Assembly: GCA_947589295.1 (NCBI GenBank)
Contig: CANQBZ010000003.1
Location: forward strand, 1-64,000
Length of the DNA: 64,000 nucleotides
Direction: 5' to 3'
Source: an uncultured Akkermansia sp.
Lineage (GTDB): Bacteria > Verrucomicrobiota > Verrucomicrobiia > Verrucomicrobiales > Akkermansiaceae
A model generated the notes under the pieces. The model saw only the letters and a program-made list of their open reading frames with translations. It was not told the DNA's origin and ran no database searches. How positions within the stretch are numbered: position 1 is the first letter of the stretch; every line of letters starts with the position of its first letter. Below, one piece after another: positions 9,990 through 18,160 of this stretch. The position numbers and the translations under genes were made by a program.

Positions 9990-11213
9990 TCAGTTTTCGC
10001 ACCCCAGATGGAAAGCGGCATGCACCACACGGGCGGCTTGTTCAATGTCAGAGGCCTCCACGGTAGTCGATATGCGAATTTCCGAGGTGGCGATCATACC
10101 GGTGTGAATCCCCGCGTCAGCCAGCGCACGAAACACTGTAGCGGCTACACCTGAGTTGGAACGCATGCCCACACCAACAACCGACAGCTTCGCCAAACCG
10201 GCCTCTGTATCCAGTCTGGCCTCAGGTCCAAGCTGCGGAAGCACATTCTTGAGAGCCGCCTGCGCTGCGCCAAGCTCGCTCATGTTCATCGTGAAGGATT
10301 GACGAGCCTTGCCATCGTGGGCGGTGTTGGCGACAATCATGTCGATATTAATTTCAGCTTCTGCCAGAGCAGTTAAGATAATGGCAGTGTAGGCTACGGG
10401 AGCTGTAATGCCTGAAACCGTGACACGCGCCTGATTGCGCTCGATGGAGACACCACGCACAGCGAGTGACTCCATGGCATGATTTTCTTCTTGGACGATG
10501 GTACCGGGGTTGTTGTTCATAGAATTGCGTACTTCAAAAATGACACCGAACTTCTTGGCTAATTCCACGGATCGCGCCTGCATCACTTTCGAGCCGCTGG
10601 ACGCCATTTCCAGCATCTCCTCATAACTGAGCACGGGAATCTTGCGAGCATCTTTCACGACCCGCGGATCGCAGGTATACACGCCATCCACATCCGTGTA
10701 GATTTGGCACAAGTCGGCCCTGATTGCTGCTGCCAAGGCAATAGCCGACAAATCGGAACCGCCGCGCCCCAAGGTGTGAATTTCACCCCCCGGCGTCATA
10801 CCTTGAAAACCCGCGCATACCACAATGTTCCCCTCCTGCAGAGCCGTGATGATGCGGGTCGGCGCAATGGATTCAATACGCCCGCGGGTGTGGCTGCCAT
10901 AAGTGCAAATGCCTGCCTGAGCGCCGGTGAAACTCACCGCCTTGCCGCCCATATCCGCAATCGCCATGCACAGCAAAGCCACGGATTGCTGCTCACCGGT
11001 TGATACCAGCATATCCAACTCCCGCTCCGGCGGATTGTCCATCACTTGATGAGCTAAGCCGATAAGCTTATCCGTAACGCCGCTCATGGCTGACACCACT
11101 GCCACCACTTGATTTCCCCCGGCCTGCGTCTCCATAAGCCGCCGCGCTACATTGCGTATGCGGTCAATGGTCCCCACAGAAGAGCCGCCGTATTTTTGTA
11201 CAATAAGCGCCAT
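9990..11213 (-). CDS. lysC: Aspartate kinase
   Basis: Phosphorylates L-aspartate, the first step toward lysine/diaminopimelate, threonine and methionine. The 407-residue protein has the kinase signature KYGGSSV (7-13), the GRGGSD substrate region, YTDVDGVYTCDPR, and two C-terminal ACT regulatory domains, so it is the monofunctional feedback-regulated type. ATG at 11213 follows the hom stop by a single base and starts exactly at the conserved MALIVQKYGG. The longer open frame reaching back to 11438 would run through hom and is rejected. An internal start giving a separate regulatory subunit, as in B. subtilis, is possible but not shown. asd, which encodes the next pathway enzyme, is at 57760-58767. 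Confidence 0.96.
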   Translation of the reverse strand: MALIVQKYGGSSVGTIDRIRNVARRLMETQAGGNQVVAVVSAMSGVTDKLIGLAHQVMDNPPERELDMLVSTGEQQSVALLCMAIADMGGKAVSFTGAQAGICTYGSHTRGRIESIAPTRIITALQEGNIVVCAGFQGMTPGGEIHTLGRGGSDLSAIALAAAIRADLCQIYTDVDGVYTCDPRVVKDARKIPVLSYEEMLEMASSGSKVMQARSVELAKKFGVIFEVRNSMNNNPGTIVQEENHAMESLAVRGVSIERNQARVTVSGITAPVAYTAIILTALAEAEINIDMIVANTAHDGKARQSFTMNMSELGAAQAALKNVLPQLGPEARLDTEAGLAKLSVVGVGMRSNSGVAATVFRALADAGIHTGMIATSEIRISTTVEASDIEQAARVVHAAFHLGCEN

Positions 11214-11214
11214 A

Positions 11215-12534
11215 TCAAATTGCTTGGAATGTTTCGATGCGCAGCACAACCGGCTCGCCAACCACCGTAGGGATTTTTCGGATATCATTGAGGGCCTCCT
11301 GTAGTTGCCCCCAGCGGCATGTGTGCAGCATGAACACCAGATGATTCCATCCCTCCGTTTCCCTGTGCTCTCCATCAGCCGATGATGTTGCGGAGATACC
11401 GATATCGTGCTGCGAAAAAGCCATGGCAATGGCTGCAATCACTCCGTGGCAGTCCTTCACTCTGAAACGCACATAGCAGCTCGTCTCGGTATCCGATGCC
11501 GACATCACCTCCACCCCCTCCGCATAAGGGCGAAAGCCCGTGTGATAACCCGGCAATCGACATTCTCTCATTGCCAGCACCACATCACCCACCACCGCGC
11601 TGGATGTAGGATTCTTCCCCGCTCCTCGCCCGTAAAAAATCGTTTCGCCTACAATATCGCCACGCACCGCGATCGCGTTGAACACACCCGCCACCTTGGA
11701 AAGCAGGTGCTGTTGAGGCACAAAACTGGGCTGCACTCGTAATTCCAGTGCATTGAGTGATTCGTGGTAACGAATAACCACGAGCAATCTAATGGTGTAT
11801 CCCAACTGGCGGGCAAAATTGAAATCCACCGGTTCGATATGCTCAATACCCGTCACACTAACGGCTCGCGGATTCAACGGCGTTCCGTAAGCAAGCATAG
11901 CGAGAATGAGTCCCTTGTGAGCAGCGTCCCAACCATTGATATCCAGCGATGGATCAGGTTCCGCATAGCCGAGTTGCTGGGCCTGTTTCAGAGCTTCGCG
12001 GAAGGGCAACCCCTCCTTGTCCATCGCCGTGAGGATATAGTTGCTCGTGCCGTTGATAATGCCGACAATAGCGCTCACATTGTTGCAAATGAGCGAATTT
12101 TGAAGGCATTGCACAATGGGGATGCCACCGCCGCAGGAGGCCTCGAAATAGAGCGGCGCGCCCTTTTGCTGCGAGAGATGAAAAAGCGCTCCACCATACT
12201 CCGCAAGCAAGGCCTTGTTGCCTGTCACCACCGGCTTGCCATTTTCCAACGCAGCTCGTACCAATTCATAAGCCTCAGTGGTACCGCCTATCAGTTCGAT
12301 GATGATGTCAATCTTTTCATCCCCCACCAAATCGCGCCAATCTTCCGTGAGCAAGGCTTCATCCACCGCCACGCTGCGCTCACGCTTTCGATCACGTACC
12401 GCCACACGCCTCACCTCATAGGAAATCTGCGCACGCGCCTCCAGCAAGTCCCGGTTGCGTAGCAGCGCCTCATAAACCCCGGAGCCCACAGTACCTAGCC
12501 CGGCCAGTCCGATCTGTAGCGTCTCACCCACCAT
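11215..12534 (-). CDS. hom: Homoserine dehydrogenase
   Basis: NAD(P)H-dependent reduction of aspartate semialdehyde to homoserine, the branch to threonine and methionine. The 439-residue protein has the Rossmann motif GLAGLGTVGSG near the N-terminus, the catalytic block LDINGWDAAHKGLILA, NKALLAEYG, and a C-terminal ACT domain (about 355-435), matching the common bacterial length. I chose ATG at 12534 because a TTGAAA-17-TACAAT promoter ends only ten bases upstream. In-frame ATGs at 12546 and 12573 lie inside the -10 and -35 boxes and cannot be in the transcript. The mRNA would therefore be nearly leaderless. hom is the first gene of the run that continues with lysC. Confidence 0.95.
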   Translation of the reverse strand: MVGETLQIGLAGLGTVGSGVYEALLRNRDLLEARAQISYEVRRVAVRDRKRERSVAVDEALLTEDWRDLVGDEKIDIIIELIGGTTEAYELVRAALENGKPVVTGNKALLAEYGGALFHLSQQKGAPLYFEASCGGGIPIVQCLQNSLICNNVSAIVGIINGTSNYILTAMDKEGLPFREALKQAQQLGYAEPDPSLDINGWDAAHKGLILAMLAYGTPLNPRAVSVTGIEHIEPVDFNFARQLGYTIRLLVVIRYHESLNALELRVQPSFVPQQHLLSKVAGVFNAIAVRGDIVGETIFYGRGAGKNPTSSAVVGDVVLAMRECRLPGYHTGFRPYAEGVEVMSASDTETSCYVRFRVKDCHGVIAAIAMAFSQHDIGISATSSADGEHRETEGWNHLVFMLHTCRWGQLQEALNDIRKIPTVVGEPVVLRIETFQAI

Positions 12535-12544
12535 GTGCGCGTGC

Positions 12545-12573
12545 ATTGTACGCCGTTTTGAACCATTTTTCAA
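12545..12573 (-). promoter_or_regulatory. Promoter of the hom-lysC operon
   Basis: Minus strand: TTGAAA (12573-12568), 17-base spacer, TACAAT (12550-12545). The expected transcription start is near 12538, leaving about four bases before the hom ATG at 12534. Confidence 0.7.
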
Positions 12574-12639
12574 GCCTTAAGTCGTTGGAGTAAAGCAGAG
12601 ATTTTTGCCGTGCCGAAACAAACGCGACCCGGATGAGCA

Positions 12640-12668
12640 TTGACAAGCGAACCCAGAACGTGTAAGCT
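12640..12668 (+). promoter_or_regulatory. Possible alaS promoter
   Basis: A perfect TTGACA at 12640-12645 is followed after 17 bases by TAAGCT, a weak -10. The position, 22 bases before the alaS ATG and divergent from the hom promoter, supports it. Confidence 0.45.
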
Positions 12669-12690
12669 TCTGCCCGGCGACTTTTTATTT

Positions 12691-15495
12691 ATGATGACAT
12701 CTGCACAGATACGCCGCAGTTTTTTGGAGTTTTTTGAAGAGAAAAAACATACAGTCGTACCCTCTGCCTCGCTCATGCCGCAAAGCCCGGGTCTGCTCTT
12801 CACCAACGCCGGCATGAACCAATTTGTGCCCTACTTCTTGGGTGTATGGACACCGCCGTGGTCGCCCGCGCGCGCCACGGACACGCAGAAGTGCATCCGC
12901 GCCGGGGGCAAGCACAACGACTTGGAAGATGTCGGGCAGGATTCCTATCATCACACCTTCTTCGAGATGCTGGGCAATTGGTCGTTCGGCGATTATTTTA
13001 AAAAAGAGGCCATTACCTGGGCGTGGGAGCTCATCGTGGAGCGTTGGGGCTTCCCAGTGCAACGCTTGTATGCGACGGTGTACGCCCCGGAGGAGGGAGA
13101 CCCGGGCGTGTTTGATCAGGAAGCCTACGATACGTGGGCGGCTCTTTTCGCGGCCAAAGGGTTAGACCCCAAAATACACGTGGTGAACGGCAACGCGCAC
13201 GACAATTTTTGGATGATGGGCGAGACCGGTCCCTGCGGCCCATGCTCGGAACTCCATGTGGATCTCACCCCCGAGGGCAATACGCAGGGCGCGCTCGTGA
13301 ATGCTGGCAGTGACAAGTGCATTGAGATATGGAATCTCGTGTTCATTCAGTACAATGCTGAAAAGGACGGCACCTTCCGCAACTTGCCCTCCTGCCATGT
13401 GGATACCGGAATGGGCTTTGAGCGCGCCTGCGCCATGATGCAGTGTACCAACAACTTCACCGATTTCTCACAACGCATCTCCAACTACAGCACGGATGTC
13501 TTTCGTCCCCTTTTTGCCAAGCTCGAGGAGATTTCCGGTCATTCCTACGCCGACCTTTATCCGCAGGATGCCACTCCGGAGCAGGAAAACACCCTGCGGG
13601 AGAGCATCGCCTTCCGCGTCATCGCCGACCACATTCGCACGCTCTCCTTTTCCATCGCCGATGGCATCTTGCCCGGCAACAATGGGCGTAATTACGTGCT
13701 GCGCCGTATCTTGCGCCGAGCTGTGCGCTACGGGCGCACGCTGGGGCTCACTCATCCTTTCCTCTCCGAGTTAGTAGATACGCTGGCTGAGCAAATGGGC
13801 GAGGTCTTCCCGGAGCTGCGCGAACGGAGCGCCACCATCAAAGAAATACTGCTGCGAGAGGAAGCGAGCTTCAACGAGACGCTGGATCGTGGGTTGGAGC
13901 TTTTCGACAAGGAAGTGGCATCGACGGGAGCCGTTTCCGGGGATTTCGCTTTCAAGCTCTACGATACGTTCGGCTTCCCCATCGATCTCACCCAACTCAT
14001 GGCGCGCGAACGAGGTCTCTCTGTGGATTCTGCGCGCTTTGAACAGCTCATGGCCGAGCAGCGCCAACGAGCCAAAGCCGCCCGCAAAAAACAGGTGGTG
14101 CGCGCGCTGGATATACGAACCCTCCAAACGACTCGCTTTACCGGCTATGAGCAAGACGCCTGCCAGGCCACCGTCACCGAGCTGCACGAGCAGGGCGACT
14201 TCCTCTTTGTCATCACCGATGCCACCCCCTTTTACGCCGAAATGGGCGGTCAGGTGAGCGATGTCGGCACGCTGCAATGCGGTGGCGACAGCTGCCCAGT
14301 ACTCGGCGTGCAACAGATTGGCCAGGCTCGCGCTCATCTTATTTCCGTGCAGGATGGCGTGCGTCCGGCCGTGGGCGAGAAAGTGCTGCTGAGCATCGAT
14401 ACGGAACGTCGTCGAGCCATTGAGGCGCACCACAGCGCCACCCACCTGTTGCACCGTGCGCTGCGTACGGTGGTGAGTGCAGATGTGGCCCAGCAGGGTT
14501 CCTTGGTGGATGCCGACCGCTTGCGCTTTGATGTGAACAGCTCGCCCATCTCCAAAGAACAGCTCCGGCAAGTTGAGGAGCTGGTGAATGATTGGGTGGC
14601 ACAGGATTTGCCCGTGTCCGCCAACGAGCATGCCATGAACGAAATCCGCCAACACAAAGAAGTCTGTCAGTTCTTTGGTGATAAGTACGGCGATGTTGTT
14701 CGGCTTGTACAAATGGGAGGAACGGACGGAGCCTTTGACGGCGTGTCTATGGAACTTTGCGGCGGCACCCATGTGCACCGCACTGGTGCCATTGGATTCT
14801 TTAAAATACGCAGCGAAGGTGCCATCGCAAGCGGAGTGCGCCGTATTGAGGCTTCCTGCGGCAGCGCTGGCTACGCTGCCGTACGCGAGATGATCGAGCG
14901 CCACCTGCCGGAGTGCAAGGATGCGTTGGAAAAACTGTCTGCCGCCAATGGCAGGCTCACAGACCTCGGACAAGCCGCTGTTCCTGTTCCGTCCAACGAC
15001 GAACAACCAGCCGTCAAAGCTCTTGCTGCGCGCGATATCCGCACTGTCAATCGCCTTCTCGATCAGTTTTTTGCCTATGTAACCACCCTGAAGGAAGCCG
15101 CGCTGGAGGCTGACAAACGCCTTAAAAAGGCTCGCTCCGCCGCCGCTGCCAGCCAGGCGGATGCTCTGCTGGCTGCTCAGCTCACGGGTTCCCGACTTGT
15201 GCTCTGTGCCGATGGGGGCACGGAGCTGCTCACCGAGCTCTTCAACGGACTGCGCAAGCGGCAATTCGCAGGCGCTGCTTTCCTCGTAACGGACGACGGT
15301 TCCGGCCTCTCCCTCGGCGCATTCTGCGGCGCAGAAGCGCAAGCCGTCGGCCTCTCAGCGGGAGAACTCATCCGCTCCCTCGCTCCCATCGTTTCGGGTA
15401 AAGGCGGCGGCAAGGCCGACATGGCCCGCGGCTCCGGCAGTGATCGCTCCTCAAAAGAGAAACTGCTGGAAGCTGCTCGTAAGGCGCTGATGTAA
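12691..15495 (+). CDS. alaS: Alanyl-tRNA synthetase
   Basis: Charges tRNA-Ala and edits mischarged Ser/Gly. The 934-residue protein has the class II catalytic core at the N-terminus (LLFTNAGMNQFVPYFLG), the editing domain with zinc ligands HHSATH (about residue 580) and CGGTHV (about 690), and a C-Ala/DHHA1 tail with the glycine-rich GGGKADMARGSG near the end. ATG at 12691 gives the conserved start (M)MTSAQIRRSFLEFF; ATG at 12694 is equally possible. The open frame back to 12640 begins with a TTG that is part of the putative -35 box. No Shine-Dalgarno is visible. It is divergent from hom and stands alone. Confidence 0.97.
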   Translation: MMTSAQIRRSFLEFFEEKKHTVVPSASLMPQSPGLLFTNAGMNQFVPYFLGVWTPPWSPARATDTQKCIRAGGKHNDLEDVGQDSYHHTFFEMLGNWSFGDYFKKEAITWAWELIVERWGFPVQRLYATVYAPEEGDPGVFDQEAYDTWAALFAAKGLDPKIHVVNGNAHDNFWMMGETGPCGPCSELHVDLTPEGNTQGALVNAGSDKCIEIWNLVFIQYNAEKDGTFRNLPSCHVDTGMGFERACAMMQCTNNFTDFSQRISNYSTDVFRPLFAKLEEISGHSYADLYPQDATPEQENTLRESIAFRVIADHIRTLSFSIADGILPGNNGRNYVLRRILRRAVRYGRTLGLTHPFLSELVDTLAEQMGEVFPELRERSATIKEILLREEASFNETLDRGLELFDKEVASTGAVSGDFAFKLYDTFGFPIDLTQLMARERGLSVDSARFEQLMAEQRQRAKAARKKQVVRALDIRTLQTTRFTGYEQDACQATVTELHEQGDFLFVITDATPFYAEMGGQVSDVGTLQCGGDSCPVLGVQQIGQARAHLISVQDGVRPAVGEKVLLSIDTERRRAIEAHHSATHLLHRALRTVVSADVAQQGSLVDADRLRFDVNSSPISKEQLRQVEELVNDWVAQDLPVSANEHAMNEIRQHKEVCQFFGDKYGDVVRLVQMGGTDGAFDGVSMELCGGTHVHRTGAIGFFKIRSEGAIASGVRRIEASCGSAGYAAVREMIERHLPECKDALEKLSAANGRLTDLGQAAVPVPSNDEQPAVKALAARDIRTVNRLLDQFFAYVTTLKEAALEADKRLKKARSAAAASQADALLAAQLTGSRLVLCADGGTELLTELFNGLRKRQFAGAAFLVTDDGSGLSLGAFCGAEAQAVGLSAGELIRSLAPIVSGKGGGKADMARGSGSDRSSKEKLLEAARKALM

Positions 15496-15703
15496 TTGAC
15501 CAGCAAGCATGATCTCCATCTCACATCTCCGGTGGAATCTTCCCCTGACTCTCAAAACAGGCCAGGGGCGATCTACACCAGCAAATCGAAACAATTCTCA
15601 CGTAGAGGAAAGAAATGCGTCATCAACCACAGATGCTGCGAGAAAGCAGATTGATCTAATTTATTTCTCGCGGCACGTACTGTAAATCATCCACTCATTA
15701 ACC

Positions 15704-16561
15704 ATGACCACCTCATCTCTCCCTCCACAATATCCGGACGAACCGAAGATACCCATCCTGCCGAACATGCTCACGGCAGGCAATCTGCTCTGCGGGTTCT
15801 TCTCCATCCTGACCATATTCAAAGGAATGCAGTTCGACTCCGGCACGCCGGAGGCTTTCGAATATTACAGGCAGGCTACATACTTGATCTTCGCGGCGTG
15901 TGTGTTTGATCTTCTGGATGGTCGCGTAGCCCGCCTGTGCAAGGCGGATGGGCCATTCGGGCGGGAGTTTGATTCCATAGCAGATGTGGTATCTTTCGGC
16001 ATAGCTCCGGCTATGTTGCTGGCGCGCGCAGTGCTTTTTCAGCTGCCGGTGCCGTTTCTAGGGGATGCGATAGCTGTACTCTACTTGCTGTGTGCAGCAC
16101 TGCGTTTGGCGCGTTTCAACTGCATGGCCGCTGCCCCACGCAAGCCCAATCAGAGTTCTGATTTCGTGGGGTTACCTGTGCCCATGGCCGCCGGCGCGGT
16201 GGTAAGCACCATGTACTTGGTCATCGATATCACCACCAATCGCAATCTTGTGATCGCCCAGCTTTGGCAGTACAGCATGGCTATCGCCATGACTATCGTA
16301 GCTCTGCTCATGATGAGCCGTGTCATCTACCCGAGTTTCAAACACATCACCTTCCGTAAGCGTGGCACCATCACAGCTATTTTGCTGGCCATCATCGCGG
16401 TCGGGGCTCTCGTTTGTTTCCCGTGGATTGCCCCGGCGCTCTTTTTCCTGTGCTACCTGCTCTATGGACTCATTGTGCGCCCCTTCCTCACTCGCCGCAT
16501 GCTACGCACTCTGGAGGTACATGACGAAGAGGACGATGAAGACGAGGTTGATGCAAACTAA
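15704..16561 (+). CDS. pssA: CDP-diacylglycerol-serine O-phosphatidyltransferase
   Basis: Membrane enzyme making phosphatidylserine from CDP-diacylglycerol and serine, on the way to phosphatidylethanolamine. The CDP-alcohol phosphatidyltransferase signature is complete: D72-G73-x2-A76-R77-x8-G86-x3-D90-x3-D94, followed by the PssA-type SFGIAPA. About eight hydrophobic segments and a very acidic C-terminal tail (DEEDDEDEVDAN) complete the 285 residues. The SFG sequence after the motif favours phosphatidylserine synthase over phosphatidylglycerophosphate synthase. No psd (decarboxylase) is in the window. The next gene starts 21 bases downstream and may be co-transcribed. Confidence 0.92.
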   Translation: MTTSSLPPQYPDEPKIPILPNMLTAGNLLCGFFSILTIFKGMQFDSGTPEAFEYYRQATYLIFAACVFDLLDGRVARLCKADGPFGREFDSIADVVSFGIAPAMLLARAVLFQLPVPFLGDAIAVLYLLCAALRLARFNCMAAAPRKPNQSSDFVGLPVPMAAGAVVSTMYLVIDITTNRNLVIAQLWQYSMAIAMTIVALLMMSRVIYPSFKHITFRKRGTITAILLAIIAVGALVCFPWIAPALFFLCYLLYGLIVRPFLTRRMLRTLEVHDEEDDEDEVDAN

Positions 16562-16581
16562 CACCTGCCGCGCGTTCTCTC

Positions 16582-17661
16582 ATGCCCACGAAACGCATTG
16601 AGTGGATTGATTTTTGCCGCATCTACACGGCTTTTTGTGTGATTGTGCGGCACTGCGATCGTCACTATGGATTTCCCGCCTACATCGCTGATCTCTTTAA
16701 CTACCGCAGCCTGATCTTTTTCTTTTTCCTGATGGCGGGCTATTTCACTCACCGGGCGGCGACCACGCAATGGGTGGACTGGCAACGCACAAAGAGATTA
16801 CTCCCGCCCTACCTGTTCTGGACTCTCATCTCCATCATTGCGTTGCAGCCCTTGATGCATTTGCCGGAATTGCTGAGCGGGAATTTGAGCTGGTTTTCCC
16901 CGCGACTATTGCTCAGTGAGACCGGGCTGGCATCCTGGTGTTATTGGGACTTCAGCAATGTGCCGCTGTGGTACCTGCGAACGCTGCTCATCTTTGCCTT
17001 TGTGAGTCCCCTTTTACAACGCATGCCCTCCAAAGCCATGCTTGGAGTCATCGTTATTCTCTTTGCAGCGAGCGATGTGCTTTGCCAGGTGGATTGCGAA
17101 ACAGCTGCCAGCCACCACACACACGGCATAACTTGGCTTCCTTTCCGGTTGTACGAAAGTGTGCTCGCTCTGGGTTTCTACCTGATCGGGGTACTCGTAA
17201 GGCGGTATGCGGACGGCGAGCAGTTCACCGCCTTTGTACGCAGCTACGCCTGGATACCCGTCCTGGGGGCTCTTCTCCTCTTACCAGTTGTCCTCATCAC
17301 CGGCTTTTATCCCCCGGTGCAAAGCAGCGCGCTCGTGCTGCTAGGCGTAGCCACCATCATGAGCATCGGTGCGCTGTGCAACCGATACCTGCCCGGCTTC
17401 TGCGGCTGGGCGGCACAGTGGGGCCCGGCAGCGTTCTTTGTGTACGTCACGCACTTCATCCTTCTGCGCTGGCTGCGCGTCATCATCACCGGCGACTACG
17501 ATGGACACTTCACGCCACTGCAAGCGGCCATCATTCCATGGGGCGTTTTGGCGGCGCTTTTAGCGGCATATACCTTGCTTATGCATCTTTGCCCGCGCCT
17601 GATGCAGGTGCTTGCCCTGGCTCCTGCCTCGCACTGCCCAGACAGCAAAAAACCAGCGTGA
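16582..17661 (+). CDS. Acyltransferase family 3 membrane protein
   Basis: Integral membrane O-acyltransferase of the OafA/NodX-like type, expected to transfer acetyl or other acyl groups to a surface sugar or lipid head group; the substrate cannot be told from sequence. The 359-residue protein starts with the family hallmark RIEWIDFCRIYTAF and has the likely catalytic His in IVRHCDRHYG (around 22-31), then about ten membrane segments. It follows pssA by 21 bases. Its last 83 bases overlap the convergent DUF805 gene on the other strand, which is unusual. Both frames look real, since the shared part encodes the last membrane helix here and a low-complexity tail there. Confidence 0.85.
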   Translation: MPTKRIEWIDFCRIYTAFCVIVRHCDRHYGFPAYIADLFNYRSLIFFFFLMAGYFTHRAATTQWVDWQRTKRLLPPYLFWTLISIIALQPLMHLPELLSGNLSWFSPRLLLSETGLASWCYWDFSNVPLWYLRTLLIFAFVSPLLQRMPSKAMLGVIVILFAASDVLCQVDCETAASHHTHGITWLPFRLYESVLALGFYLIGVLVRRYADGEQFTAFVRSYAWIPVLGALLLLPVVLITGFYPPVQSSALVLLGVATIMSIGALCNRYLPGFCGWAAQWGPAAFFVYVTHFILLRWLRVIITGDYDGHFTPLQAAIIPWGVLAALLAAYTLLMHLCPRLMQVLALAPASHCPDSKKPA

Positions 17662-18151
17662 CGATGCTGACAAGCATGCCCACATGGCTCACGACCGCAA
17701 TCGGCAAAAGCATGGCAACGGGTCCAAACACCCACAACGGGCTCTGCCCTGCATCACGCAATCGCCGCACCGTGGCAGCTGCTGTGGGCAGCATGATGGC
17801 TACCGCCCATATCAAACCCAACACGAGTCCCCAGAATGCCAGCGGATGTCCACCGGCAAAGTTGGCATAGTAAGTCTCCAAAAACTGCTTCACCTGCGGC
17901 ATCAATTCATCCTGCATGACACGAGCAAACTCCTCTTGGTCTGCAACAAGCTCTATCATCCCCATCAGTGTATTCTGTATCGTCGGATCTTGCAGCATCG
18001 CCCTGTAGCACTCCATGAATGAAGTCAGAAACGGAATGAGCAGGATGATTCCGACAAGGTGTGTGGCAATCACAAATCCCCAAAACTGAGAACGCGTGTC
18101 ACATCCGTGAAAATCGGCGTAGTGGCGAAAGCCGTGCAACAGATTGTTCAT
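17579..18151 (-). CDS. DUF805 family membrane protein
   Basis: The 190-residue inner-membrane protein begins with the DUF805-like HYADFHGCDTRSQFWGF, has a first membrane helix at about 28-45, a hydrophilic central loop of about 50 residues, two or three more helices, and the family signature RRLRDAGQSPLWVF. Function of the family is unknown. ATG at 18151 is nine bases after the ppk1 stop, so the two are probably co-transcribed. The C-terminal tail (SARQEPGQAPASGAGKDA) is encoded in the 83 bases that overlap the convergent acyltransferase gene. Confidence 0.82.
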   Translation of the reverse strand: MNNLLHGFRHYADFHGCDTRSQFWGFVIATHLVGIILLIPFLTSFMECYRAMLQDPTIQNTLMGMIELVADQEEFARVMQDELMPQVKQFLETYYANFAGGHPLAFWGLVLGLIWAVAIMLPTAAATVRRLRDAGQSPLWVFGPVAMLLPIAVVSHVGMLVSIVTLVFCCLGSARQEPGQAPASGAGKDA

Positions 18152-18160
18152 GGTCTAAAG

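Noticed and set aside
12573..12573. Earlier ATG starts for hom at 12546 and 12573
   Set aside because: They fall inside the -10 and -35 boxes of a good promoter, so they should not be in the mRNA.
13771..15342. 523-codon open frame on the minus strand inside alaS
   Set aside because: It is antisense to the strongly conserved alaS frame, has no ribosome site and matches no family; it reflects high GC and codon bias.
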